Shown here piece after piece: positions 42,232 through 51,283 of a DNA stretch of 64,000 nucleotides. Positions within the stretch are counted from its first letter, which is position 1. The number at the start of each line of letters is the position of its first letter. Where the stretch lies: positions 310,001-374,000 of the forward strand of contig NZ_JAAAMV010000003.1 in assembly GCF_009909185.1 (NCBI RefSeq), given 5' to 3'. The notes under the pieces were generated by a model. It was not told the DNA's origin. It made no database searches and saw only the letters and a program-made list of their open reading frames with translations. This DNA comes from Paenibacillus glycinis. GTDB taxonomy: Bacteria; Bacillota; Bacilli; Paenibacillales; Paenibacillaceae. A program made the position numbers and the translations under genes.

Positions 42232-43076
42232 CAAGACCGCGCCCCCTCTTCCTTGACCATGCTGCGAATGTAGAAGTAGCCCATGACCGAGCAGAGCAGG
42301 AACGTGAAGAACGCCAGCGCGGACGCTTGCTGCTTCTCTTGGAACACGCTGAAGATCTGCTCCATCGATACCCCGAGCATCTGCGGCGCGTTCGGACCGA
42401 GCAGGAACGGCGCGGTGAACGAGCCGATGACGCCCATGAAGACGAACGTAATGGCCACGAGCAGCGTCTTGTACGTGAGCGGCAGGATGAACCGGGTGAA
42501 CAGGCGCATCTTGCCCGCGCCGACGTCCTTCGCGCTCTCGATGACCGCGTCGGGCACGCCCGTCAAGGCGGAGCCGAGCAGCATCGTCGTGAACGGGATG
42601 TTGAACCACAATTGCGCGATGATGATGCCTTTCATGTCGAAAATGAGGCGCGGAATATCGCCGCCGCCGAGCAGCAGCACCCAGCGCGAAAGCCAGCCGT
42701 GGTTGCCCAGCAGCTGAATCAAGCCGTAGGTCGCGATGACCGACGGGATGAAGATCGGGATCATGTACATGTTTTTGATCCATTTCACGATTTTGCCGTT
42801 GTTGAATCGCATGTAAGCCGCCAGCGCATAACTAACGATAAGCACGATCACGACCGAGATGACCGTCACTTCCAGCGAGAAGACGATATTGGAGCGCATC
42901 AGCTTGTCGGTGAACAAGAATTTGTAATTCGACAGATCGAAGCCGCCTTCCTTGTTGGTCAGGCTCTCCTTGAACGAGACTCCGATCGGGATGACCACCG
43001 TGACGAACAGCAACAGAAAAGAGGGGATGACCAGAAGCAATCCCAGTATCCCCATTTTCACCTGTTTCTTCATCAT
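42231..43076 (-). CDS. ABC transporter permease (spermidine/putrescine/iron class)
   Basis: 281 residues, six predicted membrane segments. The BPD_transp_1 domain contains the EAA-like loop ESAKDVGAGKMRLFTRFILPLTYKTLLVA, the ATPase docking motif of the PotB/PhnU class. The gene overlaps the binding-protein gene by 4 bp at its start and the 154-residue gene by 1 bp at its end, so it is tightly coupled. With the permease at 45408-46232 it should form a heterodimeric channel. Confidence 0.92.
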   Translation of the reverse strand: MMKKQVKMGILGLLLVIPSFLLLFVTVVIPIGVSFKESLTNKEGGFDLSNYKFLFTDKLMRSNIVFSLEVTVISVVIVLIVSYALAAYMRFNNGKIVKWIKNMYMIPIFIPSVIATYGLIQLLGNHGWLSRWVLLLGGGDIPRLIFDMKGIIIAQLWFNIPFTTMLLGSALTGVPDAVIESAKDVGAGKMRLFTRFILPLTYKTLLVAITFVFMGVIGSFTAPFLLGPNAPQMLGVSMEQIFSVFQEKQQASALAFFTFLLCSVMGYFYIRSMVKEEGARS

Positions 43077-44290
43077 TGCGCGGCTACGTCGCTTTGCCAG
43101 CGTTTATTGATCTCGTTGCCGAGGTCGCCGATGTTGAACGTCCGGAAGCCTTCGGCCACGCCTTTGAAGGAATCCTGGATATCCTGCGGCATGTTGGAGA
43201 GCTGGATGCCCGGGAAGCCGTGCATTTTGGTCACGACGACGGCTTGCGCTTCCGGCGACAGCACGAAGTTCAGGAATTCATTGACCGCGTCCTTCTTGTC
43301 CGACAGCTTCGGCACCATCAGGTACGTCGGGCCGCCGTTGAAGCCAGGGGTGATTTGCGAGATTTTGGTCGTTTCCGGCAGCTGGCCGTTGCCGATTTGC
43401 TCGAGCGCCATGTCCGACCATGCCGGGATCATGTCGACTTCGCCGCTGATCAGCAGATCCAGCGTGCCTTGGTTTTTCTTCGGATAGATGCCTTTGCCGT
43501 ATACGTATTTGCCGAGGTCCTTCAACGTTTTGAAGCCGGCGTCCCATTGCTTCTCGATGCTCGCATCCGTGCTGTGGATCGCGTCTTCCGGCAGTTTGTC
43601 GTACAGCGTCGTCGTGACGAACGAGCTGCCGGCGCCGCCCGTGGACGGGTCGTTGTAGGCAAAGCGTTCCGGATTCGCCTTGATCCAGGCGAACAGCTCG
43701 TCGAGCGTCTTCGGAGGCGACTTGACCTTATCGCTGTTGTACGCCAGCACGACCGCGGACGAACGGTACGGAAGCGCCAGGTTGGACACGTCCTTCAGCG
43801 TGTTGGGGTCGACGGAAGCGAGGTTGGCGATTTTGGCCGGATCGAGCGTATCCCACAGATCGTCCTTTTGCCCCTGGGTGACGTTGGACAGGCCGTCCTC
43901 GTACAGGTCGATGCCGCCGGAGCCTTTGCCCGCCTGCTTCGCCGCGAGAATCCGATCGTACGTCGGCTGCGCGCCCGTGCCGGACGGAATGTACACTTCG
44001 TTTACCTTGATATCCGCATGATCCTTCTCGAACATCGGAATGATCGCGTCCCACAGGCTCTTGACGTTCTCCGACCCGGTGAAGTAGAAGTTGAATTCGA
44101 CCGGTTTGCCCGCGGCGTCCGCGGGAGCCGCGTTGCCGCCCGCGTTCGTCGCGCCGTTGGCCGCGCCGTTAATGGCTGCGCCGTTGTTTGCCGCGTTGTC
44201 GCCGTTGTTCGTGCTTCCGCAACCGGCGAGAAGCGCTGCGGTAACGGTAGTTACTGTCAGTAAGGTAAGAGCGGATTTTTTGCGTAACAT
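43073..44290 (-). CDS. ABC transporter substrate-binding lipoprotein, family 1
   Basis: 405 residues. Signal peptide with lipobox ALLAGC, then an Asn/Ala/Gly-rich linker (about 25-60) with repeated NGAANGA units. The mature part has the type 2 periplasmic-binding fold, VEFNFYFTGSENVKSLWDAIIPMFEK, SGGIDLYEDGLSNVTQGQ and the C-terminal NEFLNFVLSPEAQAVV. It is most like PotD/PhnS/YnjB-type proteins that bind compact charged solutes. Its gene lies between the ATPase and one permease gene. The nearby phosphodiesterase-type enzymes suggest a phosphorus-containing ligand. Confidence 0.92.
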   Translation of the reverse strand: MLRKKSALTLLTVTTVTAALLAGCGSTNNGDNAANNGAAINGAANGATNAGGNAAPADAAGKPVEFNFYFTGSENVKSLWDAIIPMFEKDHADIKVNEVYIPSGTGAQPTYDRILAAKQAGKGSGGIDLYEDGLSNVTQGQKDDLWDTLDPAKIANLASVDPNTLKDVSNLALPYRSSAVVLAYNSDKVKSPPKTLDELFAWIKANPERFAYNDPSTGGAGSSFVTTTLYDKLPEDAIHSTDASIEKQWDAGFKTLKDLGKYVYGKGIYPKKNQGTLDLLISGEVDMIPAWSDMALEQIGNGQLPETTKISQITPGFNGGPTYLMVPKLSDKKDAVNEFLNFVLSPEAQAVVVTKMHGFPGIQLSNMPQDIQDSFKGVAEGFRTFNIGDLGNEINKRWQSDVAAQ

Positions 44291-44330
44291 GGCTTATTTG
44301 CCTCCTTGGCATTGGGGGATTCGTTTGGAA

Positions 44331-45362
44331 TTAGACTTCCGGATAAGTGAGTACTTTCTTGAAGCTGACGCGAACCGGGTCGCCCGAATGCAGCGCCTTG
44401 ACCGCATCCCGCGGCTGAAACGCCCGAATGACGCCGTGCTCCGGCACTTGAATCGAGACTTCGGCATAGTGGCCCAGAACCATGATCTGTTTGATGACGC
44501 CGGGCAAGCTTTCTTCCTCATGACCGTTCATGATGACATCTTCAGGCCGGATGGCCAGCCTTACCCCGCCGGATAACCGGTTCGAATTTGGAAACCTCAA
44601 CTTCCCTACGGTAACTTGGCCTTCCGAAATCACCCCTTTCAAAAAGTTCATTTTGCCGATAAACTGCGCGACGAACAGCGTATTCGGTTCATCGTAGATC
44701 TCCTGGGGCGACGCGATCTGCTCGATATTGCCATGATTCATGACGACGATGCGGTCCGAGATCGACAGCGCTTCTTCCTGGTCATGGGTGACGAACACCA
44801 TCGTAAGCCCGGTCTGCGCCTGGATATCCCGCAGCTCCTCGCGCATCTCGTGCCGCAGCTTGGCGTCGAGCGCGGAGAAGGGCTCGTCCAGCAGTAGGAC
44901 GGCCGGCTTCAGGAGCAGGGAACGGGCCAGCGCGACGCGCTGCTGCTGTCCGCCCGAGAGCTCGCCGGGATGCTTGTTCTCGGAGCCCGGCAGCCGCACG
45001 AGCTGCAGCGCTTCCCCGACCGCTTTGCGGATGTCTTCTTTCTTCATCTTGCGTATTTTAAGACCGAACGCCAGGTTATCGAACACCGTCATATGCGGCC
45101 ATAGATTGTAGCCTTGGAACACCATCGAGGTCGGGCGTTTCTCGGGCGGCGACTTCAGCACGCTCGTGCCTTCGATGAGAATCTCGCCGGAATCGGGCTC
45201 GAGGAATCCGCCGATGCTGCGCAGCACCGTCGTTTTGCCGCAGCCGGACGGGCCGAGCAGCGTCACGAGCTCGCCTTTGCGCACGTCGAGCGAGATGCCG
45301 GTCACGCCTTCGCCGGTATGGTACCGTTTCGACAATTGTTGAACGGAAAGCTGAATTTCCAT
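44331..45362 (-). CDS. ABC transporter ATPase (PotA/FbpC/PhnT-like)
   Basis: 343 residues. Walker A GPSGCGKTT, Q-loop MVFQGYNLWPH, signature LSGGQQQR, Walker B LLLDEPFSALD and H-loop VTHDQEEAL are all intact; residues from about 240 form the TOBE domain (GMNFLKGVISEG, RPEDVIM). This is the standard energising subunit of spermidine/iron/phosphonate-class importers. It sits between the first permease and the binding-protein genes of the same operon. Confidence 0.95.
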   Translation of the reverse strand: MEIQLSVQQLSKRYHTGEGVTGISLDVRKGELVTLLGPSGCGKTTVLRSIGGFLEPDSGEILIEGTSVLKSPPEKRPTSMVFQGYNLWPHMTVFDNLAFGLKIRKMKKEDIRKAVGEALQLVRLPGSENKHPGELSGGQQQRVALARSLLLKPAVLLLDEPFSALDAKLRHEMREELRDIQAQTGLTMVFVTHDQEEALSISDRIVVMNHGNIEQIASPQEIYDEPNTLFVAQFIGKMNFLKGVISEGQVTVGKLRFPNSNRLSGGVRLAIRPEDVIMNGHEEESLPGVIKQIMVLGHYAEVSIQVPEHGVIRAFQPRDAVKALHSGDPVRVSFKKVLTYPEV

Positions 45363-45407
45363 AATGGCCTCCTTGAATCTGCGATTGATCCGCCGCGTTC
45401 CGCGACG

Positions 45408-46232
45408 TTACTTGAGCTGAAAGCCGCTCGACATGACATCCGCGCTGACGAACCGCTTCGCGGCGAGCAGCAGGATGATCGTCGGGGCCGTCAGGATGAT
45501 CGAGAACACCGCGCCGGCATACGCCGGATAATCGCTGATGATCGAATACATGACGATCGGCATCGTTTTATAATTCGGAATGCCGACCAGGAACGTCCCC
45601 TGCGCCTCGTCGAGCGAGTTCAGGAACGTGAAGATCGAAGCGACGATGATGCCCGGCAGGGCCATCGGCAGCGTGATCTTCAGAAACACCCGGAACGGGC
45701 CGGCCCCGACGTCTCTCGCCGATTCCTCCTGCGCCTTGTGCACGTTGCGGAAGGCGGCGGTCGGAATCCACGTCATGAACATCAGCACGTTGATCATATG
45801 GATCAGCACGACGCCGAGCAGCGTGTTCATGAGACCCAGCTTGTAGAACAGCACCGCGATCGACACGTACAAGCCCATCTTCGGAAACGCGTGCGTCAGC
45901 AGGAACGAGAACAGGAAGAACTTGCTGAGCGGGAAACGGATCCGGGCGAACGCGTAAGCCGCCGGGATGCAGATCAGGATGGACAACCCCGTCACGATCG
46001 CGGCGATCATGAACGAGAGGCCGATGGACTTCGCGATATCCTCCTGCTTGAAGACGAAGGTCCACCATTTCATGGACCATTGATGCGGCAGCACGTCTGG
46101 GTAGCTCCATTTGCCGGTGAAGGCCAGGATGGCCAAGTTCAGCAGAGGGCCGAGGAAGAAGATGACGAAGAGCACGAGCACGATGAATTCGACGATTTTG
46201 CGGGTGCCCAACGCTTTGAGATACCAGCGCAT
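45408..46232 (-). CDS. ABC transporter permease (PotC/PhnV class)
   Basis: 274 residues, about six membrane segments. The EAA-like loop ESARDVGAGPFRVFLKITLPMALPGIIVA is intact. It is the first transporter gene after the LacI regulator, 80 bp downstream on the same strand, with no terminator in between, so lacI and the importer are probably one transcript. Confidence 0.92.
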   Translation of the reverse strand: MRWYLKALGTRKIVEFIVLVLFVIFFLGPLLNLAILAFTGKWSYPDVLPHQWSMKWWTFVFKQEDIAKSIGLSFMIAAIVTGLSILICIPAAYAFARIRFPLSKFFLFSFLLTHAFPKMGLYVSIAVLFYKLGLMNTLLGVVLIHMINVLMFMTWIPTAAFRNVHKAQEESARDVGAGPFRVFLKITLPMALPGIIVASIFTFLNSLDEAQGTFLVGIPNYKTMPIVMYSIISDYPAYAGAVFSIILTAPTIILLLAAKRFVSADVMSSGFQLK

Positions 46233-46311
46233 GAATGATTGTCGCTCCTTTCGATGGTTAATCTGCGATTATGTCCGAACAAGCCGCCGGCGCGGCGGAT
46301 GCCCGTTTTGT

Positions 46312-47322
46312 TCATTTGGTCGATTGCCTGACGATTAGCTTCGGTTGCAGCTGGCTCGGATGCGCGACGTTCGGCTCCTGGCGGATCAGCTGGTCGAGCA
46401 GCTTGATCGATTGCCTGCCCATCTCGCCGGCATCGACCTTGACCGTGGTCAAGGAAGGCGCGAACATCGCCGCGAAATCGATGTCGTCGAAGCCGACCAC
46501 CGAGATCTGCTCGGGGATGCGCACCGACTGCTCCAGCAGAAATTTCATGGCGCCGAGCGCGAGCATGTCGTTGGTGGCGAAGATCGCCGAGTACCGGCCT
46601 GCCCGGAAGGGTCCCCACTGGCGGCTCATGATGTCGTAGCCTTCGGCGAAGGTCGAGGTCTCCGCGTAGCGGACCGCGGCTTCCGGCACTTCGATCCCGG
46701 ACAGTGCCATGCAAGTCATGAAGCCCTTGAACCGCAAATGATGGCTGCGGTGCGTCTGCGGTCCGGCGATGACGAAGATCCGGTCGTGTCCGGTGCGGGT
46801 CAGATGCTCGGCGACCAGCCTGCCTCCCTCTTCGTCCTGGTTGACGATGTGAATGACGCCGTCGACGTCCGTCGAACCGTTCACCATGACGTAGGGAACG
46901 CCGAATTTGGTAATATGGTCGATGACGTTCTGCTGCAGGCGGCTGATGAGGATGAGCCCGTCCACGCGCTTCTCCATCATGAAATCGGCCGATCGGTACG
47001 ACATGTCGTGATCGGTCGTGACGAAGACCGAGTAGTTCAGGCTTGCCGCCGCCAGGAGGATGGCATCGACGATTTTTCCGTAGAACGGATGCGAGGCGAT
47101 CGGATGGTCCCGCCTGTACAGGAGCACGCCGATGTTGTGCGTGCGCTGCGACACCATGGCCCGCGCGACCGCGTTCGGTTTGTATTGCAATTCTTCGATC
47201 AGCGCGAGCACCTTGTCGCGGGCTTCGGGACTGGAGTAACCTTTGCCGGAGATGATTCTTGAAACGGTGGACTTCGAAACCCCGGCGCGCAGGGCGATTT
47301 CTTTAATGGTCGGATTATCCAA
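46312..47322 (-). CDS. LacI family transcriptional regulator
   Basis: 336 residues. N-terminal helix-turn-helix TIKEIALRAGVSKSTVSRIISGKGYSSPEAR with hinge helix KPNAVARAM, then a periplasmic-binding-like effector domain. The start is TTG 47322, with GGGAG 7 nt away; a longer frame to 47379 would run into the operators. Two tandem LacI-type sites lie directly upstream, so the protein represses its own transcript and the importer/phosphoesterase genes behind it. The effector may be a phosphodiester or sugar-phosphate, by inference from the operon. Confidence 0.93.
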   Translation of the reverse strand: MDNPTIKEIALRAGVSKSTVSRIISGKGYSSPEARDKVLALIEELQYKPNAVARAMVSQRTHNIGVLLYRRDHPIASHPFYGKIVDAILLAAASLNYSVFVTTDHDMSYRSADFMMEKRVDGLILISRLQQNVIDHITKFGVPYVMVNGSTDVDGVIHIVNQDEEGGRLVAEHLTRTGHDRIFVIAGPQTHRSHHLRFKGFMTCMALSGIEVPEAAVRYAETSTFAEGYDIMSRQWGPFRAGRYSAIFATNDMLALGAMKFLLEQSVRIPEQISVVGFDDIDFAAMFAPSLTTVKVDAGEMGRQSIKLLDQLIRQEPNVAHPSQLQPKLIVRQSTK

Positions 47323-47344
47323 AGGTGCACTCCCTTTCCGGCTG

Positions 47345-47374
47345 TGAGACCGTTCCCACATGAGACCGTTCCCA
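47345..47374. promoter_or_regulatory. Tandem LacI operators
   Basis: TGAGACCGTTCCCA occurs at 47345-47358 and again at 47361-47374 (16-nt period). Each is an imperfect palindrome with the central CG typical of LacI-family sites, and both are just upstream of the lacI start. Confidence 0.75.
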
Positions 47375-47860
47375 CACACTTAGAATAGAGAAGCGGTGTT
47401 TCTGCTGCGTTAAACTGAACCTAAGGAATTGTAAATCTGACGCCTAAAAAACCCAAAAAATAGCAAAAAGACCGGATCAGCCCCCTGATTCGGTCTTTTT
47501 GTGTAAACGCCGTCGCTACAAATCGATTTTTGGCCGGTCGGCCGGCAGACGAAATCCGAAATCCGGTCGGAATCGCGGAGCCGTTCCTTCGCCGCTTCGG
47601 CCGCTGTCGTCGTTCGCCTCGCCGCGGCTGGCCGCGCATACGACTGTCAGCAGGCTTTTTCTCACACATCTCATCCTCTCGCTCGATCTAGCTCACAAGA
47701 GCAAGCATCCCGACAGGCGATCAAGAAAAAGCGAAGCCGGGATCAAGATAAGATCAAGATTCGCGATGCGCAGCAAAAAAGCAGACGTCCTCCATCCGCC
47801 GCGGTGGATGAGACCTTCTGCTCGATTGACGGCATGGCTGCCGAGACTATTACCCTTCGC
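47375..47860. other. Intergenic region left of the epimerase gene
   Basis: No gene seen in about 490 bp. It contains the -10-like TATTCT of the lacI promoter region and the strong hairpin at 47465-47500. Short frames in it have arginine-rich, repeat-like translations without ribosome sites. Confidence 0.55.
47465..47500. terminator. Bidirectional terminator
   Basis: AAAAAGACCGGATCAG, CCCC loop, CTGATTCGGTCTTTTT: a near-perfect 16-bp stem with A- and T-tracts on either side, about 360 bp after the epimerase gene. Confidence 0.88.
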
Positions 47861-48688
47861 TCATTCCCATGCCTGGCCGGTCCGCTCCAGCAGCGCCTTC
47901 AGCGCGCGGACCGCGGTTACGACGCGCTTGGGATTGGAGGCGTGCGGCAGGTAATGCTGGAGATGCGGCTCCACGGACAAGAAACCGTCATATCCGCGCG
48001 CCTGCAGGGCCTGCAGCAGCTCCGGTATCTGCCCTTCGCCCTCGCCGGCCGGCGCGAATTGCCTCGGCTCGGACATGGCGTCCTTCACATGGACGTACGC
48101 GACATACGGCGCCAGCTTCGGATACGCCTCCGTCATCGGCCGCACGTCTTCCATGACGAAGTTCCCGGGATCGAACGCGAGCCGGAGCGAATTCGAATCG
48201 CAATGCTCCAGGATCTCCAAGCAGCGATCGTCCTTGGAGCCGTATAGGCCGCTGTCGTTCTCCAGGATCAGCACGACGCCCTGGCTTTCGGCGACGGCCG
48301 TCAGCCGCTTCATCCGGCTGAGCGCTTCTGCCCGCCAGTCGTCGAGGCCGGCGCCCTCGGGCAGGTAATACGAGAAGACGCGGATATACGGCGTGCCGAG
48401 CGCCTTGGCGGCGGCGATGGCCCGGTTCAAGCTCTCGAGCTGCGGCGCGAAGTCGTCGGCGATGCCGTATTTGCCGATCGGCGACGCCACGGACGAGATG
48501 CCGAAGCCGCGCGCGTCGGCGATCCTGCGCAACTCCGCCAGCTCTTCGGCGGTCAGGTCGAGGACGTTTTTGCCCCATACGCCCCGCAGCTCGACGTGGG
48601 CAAGTCCCTCTTGTCCCAGCACGTCCAGCTGTTCTTCCAAATCATGCGAGATTTCGTCGGCGAAGCAGGTTAGTTTGACGGTTGGCAT
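47861..48688 (-). CDS. Sugar phosphate isomerase/epimerase (xylose-isomerase-like TIM barrel)
   Basis: 275 residues. The AP-endonuclease-2/xylose-isomerase-like barrel is seen in LAHVELRGVWGKNVLD, IRVFSYYLPEG, VLILENDSGLYGSK (metal Glu), LAFDPGNFVMEDV (metal His/Asp position) and YVHVKDAMSEP. It should interconvert a keto sugar or inositol derivative. It lies 15 bp behind a Gfo/Idh/MocA gene, a pairing typical of inositol- or sugar-acid catabolism. The AraC gene is divergent from the pair. Confidence 0.9.
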   Translation of the reverse strand: MPTVKLTCFADEISHDLEEQLDVLGQEGLAHVELRGVWGKNVLDLTAEELAELRRIADARGFGISSVASPIGKYGIADDFAPQLESLNRAIAAAKALGTPYIRVFSYYLPEGAGLDDWRAEALSRMKRLTAVAESQGVVLILENDSGLYGSKDDRCLEILEHCDSNSLRLAFDPGNFVMEDVRPMTEAYPKLAPYVAYVHVKDAMSEPRQFAPAGEGEGQIPELLQALQARGYDGFLSVEPHLQHYLPHASNPKRVVTAVRALKALLERTGQAWE

Positions 48689-48703
48689 AGTCGCTTCCTC
48701 CTC

Positions 48704-49897
48704 TTAGTTGGCCGTTCCGAAGGAAGCGGACATGTCTTCCTCGGCGCCCGGCGCGCGTACGGCTTTCTTCACGTAGCTCGAGGTGCGGATCCGCTCTTCC
48801 AGTTCCGCCAGGAAGGCGTCGCCGTCGATCGGCACCGTCACCGGACGCTTCTGGAACGAAGAAAGCATGATGCCGTTGGCCAGCGTCAGGGCCCCGAGCC
48901 CTTCCGGTCCTTCCGCGATCAAATCGCCGTCCCCGCCGAGCAGGCGCCCGACCAACCGTTCCATGACGACCTGATGTCCGTTCGGCGCATCCCGGTCGAA
49001 CGCGATCTCCTCGGGCTGGATCTCCCATTCGGCGAAACGCTGGTCCGTCTCCCGCGTGAACGCGAGCATCGGCTGCGGATAACGGTAATGCAGCAGTTGG
49101 CCGTTCTCGAGCAGCAGCTTCCCGAGATCGCCGACGATTTCGAGCCGGTTCGTGCCCGGCAGCTCCGCCGTCGTGACGATCAGATGGCCGATCATGCCCC
49201 CTGGATGCTCGAAATACGCCGTCACCTCGTCCTCGACCTCGATATCGTGGTATTTGCCGATGTGCGCATGACCCGATATCAAGTCCGGCAGCCCGAACAG
49301 CCATTGGTACATGTCGAGCGTATGCGGGCATTGATTGGTCAGTATGCCGCCGCCCTCGCCGGCCCACGTGGCGCGCCAGCCCCCGCTGTCGTAGTAGGCC
49401 TGGGAGCGGAACCATTTGGTATGGATCCACGTCGCCCGCGTCAACCGGCCGAGCGTGCCGCTTGCCAGCAATTCCTTCAGCTTGGCGTAGCCGGGCAGCG
49501 TCCGTTCCTGGAACATGATCGCGAACTGCAGCTCCGGATGCTGCCGCTTGGCGGCCTCGTAGGCGGCGATCATCTCCCGCGCGGCATTGACATGGACCGC
49601 GATCGGCTTCTCGCACATGACGTGGATGCCCCGCCGGAACGCTTCCATCGCGATGCGCGGATGATCGTAATGCGGCACCGCGACGATCGCCAGCTCCAAT
49701 CCCGATCGCTCAAGCAAATCGACGGCCTCGTAATACGCGGCCGTTCCGTGCGCCTTCGCCGCGGCATCCGCCTTCTCCCGGTCGATATCGCAGACGCCGA
49801 CCAGCTCCACGTTGTCCATGTTGCTCAAATAATTGACATGATGCTGACCGATGCTGCCGATCCCGACGAGCCCGATCCTGACTTTGCGTTCGCTCAT
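48704..49897 (-). CDS. Gfo/Idh/MocA family oxidoreductase
   Basis: 397 residues. N-terminal Rossmann motif RIGLVGIGSIGQHH, then the VMCEKPIAV lysine block (EKP motif near residue 100) and an alpha/beta C-terminal domain with HTLDMYQWLFG. It oxidises or reduces a sugar or cyclitol with NAD(P). ATG 49897 is used because GGGAGGG is 7 nt away; the frame to 49915 starts inside that site. It forms a two-gene unit with the following epimerase gene and is divergent from the AraC gene. Confidence 0.92.
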   Translation of the reverse strand: MSERKVRIGLVGIGSIGQHHVNYLSNMDNVELVGVCDIDREKADAAAKAHGTAAYYEAVDLLERSGLELAIVAVPHYDHPRIAMEAFRRGIHVMCEKPIAVHVNAAREMIAAYEAAKRQHPELQFAIMFQERTLPGYAKLKELLASGTLGRLTRATWIHTKWFRSQAYYDSGGWRATWAGEGGGILTNQCPHTLDMYQWLFGLPDLISGHAHIGKYHDIEVEDEVTAYFEHPGGMIGHLIVTTAELPGTNRLEIVGDLGKLLLENGQLLHYRYPQPMLAFTRETDQRFAEWEIQPEEIAFDRDAPNGHQVVMERLVGRLLGGDGDLIAEGPEGLGALTLANGIMLSSFQKRPVTVPIDGDAFLAELEERIRTSSYVKKAVRAPGAEEDMSASFGTAN

Positions 49898-50022
49898 TGG
49901 CTTGCCCTCCCGCATTCGATTGAAGTTCTTCCTTCCATCCTATATCATTGCAATTACGACTTCCTTGACGAAATTGCCTTGAAAGTGGATAATCTTGCTC
50001 GATTACGCGGGGAGGCAGCAGG

Positions 50023-50880
50023 ATGCTGAACGCTTACATCGCCCGATTGGACGACCATGTCAAATTCCAACATGCCGCGCGCATACCGCCGTTCAACGTT
50101 CATTTTCACTTGCACCAGGGGTGCGAGATCTTCTTCCTTATCGGCGGCGACGTCAATTACTTCGTGGACAAAACGGTGTACCCGCTCCAGGTCGGGGACC
50201 TCGTCATCACGAACGAGCACGAGATCCATAAGCCCGCGCTGACGACGGACGCGCTGTACGAGCGGGTCACGATCGAATTCAATCCCGTCTTGATCGGCTT
50301 GTTCCAGACGGAAGAGCTGCAGCTGCTGCGCTGCTTCTACGATCGGCCCTCCGGCGAACGCAACCGGATCCGGCTGAGCGAGCAGGAGAAATCCGACCTC
50401 GCCGCGCTCTTCGCCAAATACGACGACGCGCTGAAGCATCCGTTCCCCGAAGCGCCGCTCCTCAAGCTGAGCTGCCTGCTCGAGATTCTGATCCTGGTGC
50501 AGCGCGGCTACCACAAGAACCAAGAGAAGGACCCCGGCGTGGATTTGCCCCCGGTGCTGGTGCCCGTCCTGGCCTATCTCGACCGGCATCTCGCCGAGGA
50601 TCTGTCGCTGGAGCGGCTCGAGGGCTTGTTCTACATGAGCAAGTACCATCTCAGCCGGCTGTTCAAGAAGCATATCGGCAGCACGATCCACGAGTATATC
50701 CTCTACAAACGCATTTCCCTCGCCAAAAAGCTGCTCAAGGAAGGCCGCAGCGTGACCGATGCCTGCATGGAAGCCGGCTTCAACGATTATTCGGGCTTCC
50801 TGCGCATGTTCAAGAAGAAGGTCGGCCAGCTGCCGAAGCATTATGCCAAGCAGCATCAGGGGACTTTCCCGGCCAAATGA
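50023..50880 (+). CDS. AraC family transcriptional regulator with N-terminal cupin
   Basis: 285 residues. N-terminal ligand-binding cupin (about 1-140, with FHLHQGCEIFFLIGGDVNYF), and a C-terminal double helix-turn-helix, SLERLEGLFYMSKYHLSRLFKKHIGSTIHEYI and SVTDACMEAGFNDYSGFLRMFKKKVG. GGGGAGG lies 7-10 nt before ATG 50023. The gene is divergent from the oxidoreductase/epimerase pair and probably activates it in response to a sugar. A terminator is placed at 51021-51049. Confidence 0.93.
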   Translation: MLNAYIARLDDHVKFQHAARIPPFNVHFHLHQGCEIFFLIGGDVNYFVDKTVYPLQVGDLVITNEHEIHKPALTTDALYERVTIEFNPVLIGLFQTEELQLLRCFYDRPSGERNRIRLSEQEKSDLAALFAKYDDALKHPFPEAPLLKLSCLLEILILVQRGYHKNQEKDPGVDLPPVLVPVLAYLDRHLAEDLSLERLEGLFYMSKYHLSRLFKKHIGSTIHEYILYKRISLAKKLLKEGRSVTDACMEAGFNDYSGFLRMFKKKVGQLPKHYAKQHQGTFPAK

Positions 50881-50907
50881 TACCGGGGGCCGCCATGCGC
50901 CGGAAAC

Positions 50908-51017
50908 CCGCGGAGGCTCTAAGCCCGGGGAGGCTTGGGTCGGGGAGGCAGTGGGCCGGGGAGGTTGTGAGCCGGGGAGGCTCTGGCCCGACAGGCTCTC
51001 GACCGGCAGGCTCTCGA
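50908..51017. repeat. 16-bp GC-rich tandem repeat
   Basis: About seven degenerate copies of a unit like CGGGGAGGCTCTGRGC between the AraC stop and the terminator; units start near 50908, 50924, 50941, 50957, 50973, 50988 and 51003. Confidence 0.8.
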
Positions 51018-51020
51018 CGC

Positions 51021-51049
51021 AGAAAAACCCGCCGATGGCGGGTTTTTCT
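51021..51049. terminator. Bidirectional terminator
   Basis: Perfect 13-bp stem, AGAAAAACCCGCC with its complement, around a 3-nt loop, with T-run inside the right arm. Confidence 0.88.
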
Positions 51050-51070
51050 GCTGCTATGCTGCGCTTCCTT

Positions 51071-51147
51071 GTTGCGTTTCTCGTTTCCCCAATGCATTGG
51101 TTGCGTTTCTTCGCTACGCTTCAGCGTTGCATCCTTGTTGCGTTTCT
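51071..51147. repeat. GTTGCGTTTCT direct repeats
   Basis: GTTGCGTTTCT at 51071-51081, 51100-51110 and 51137-51147 in a pyrimidine-rich, non-coding stretch that continues to 51283 without a gene. Confidence 0.7.
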
Positions 51148-51283
51148 TCGTCATTTTTTATGCAGCGATTCTTCATTGAAACGTATATGCAACGACGCTT
51201 CTTCAATTCACAATTTCACTGCGCTTCATTGGACTTCAATGCGCTTCGCATTGGTCGCGCACGCATCTCGCTGCGCCGGCTGC

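Noticed and set aside
47421..47669. An 82-codon minus-strand frame left of the epimerase gene
   Set aside because: It runs through the terminator at 47465-47500 and its translation is arginine-rich without domain features.
50908..51147. Possible CRISPR array
   Set aside because: Units are 11-16 bp, degenerate, and without spacers of constant length; no cas genes in the window.
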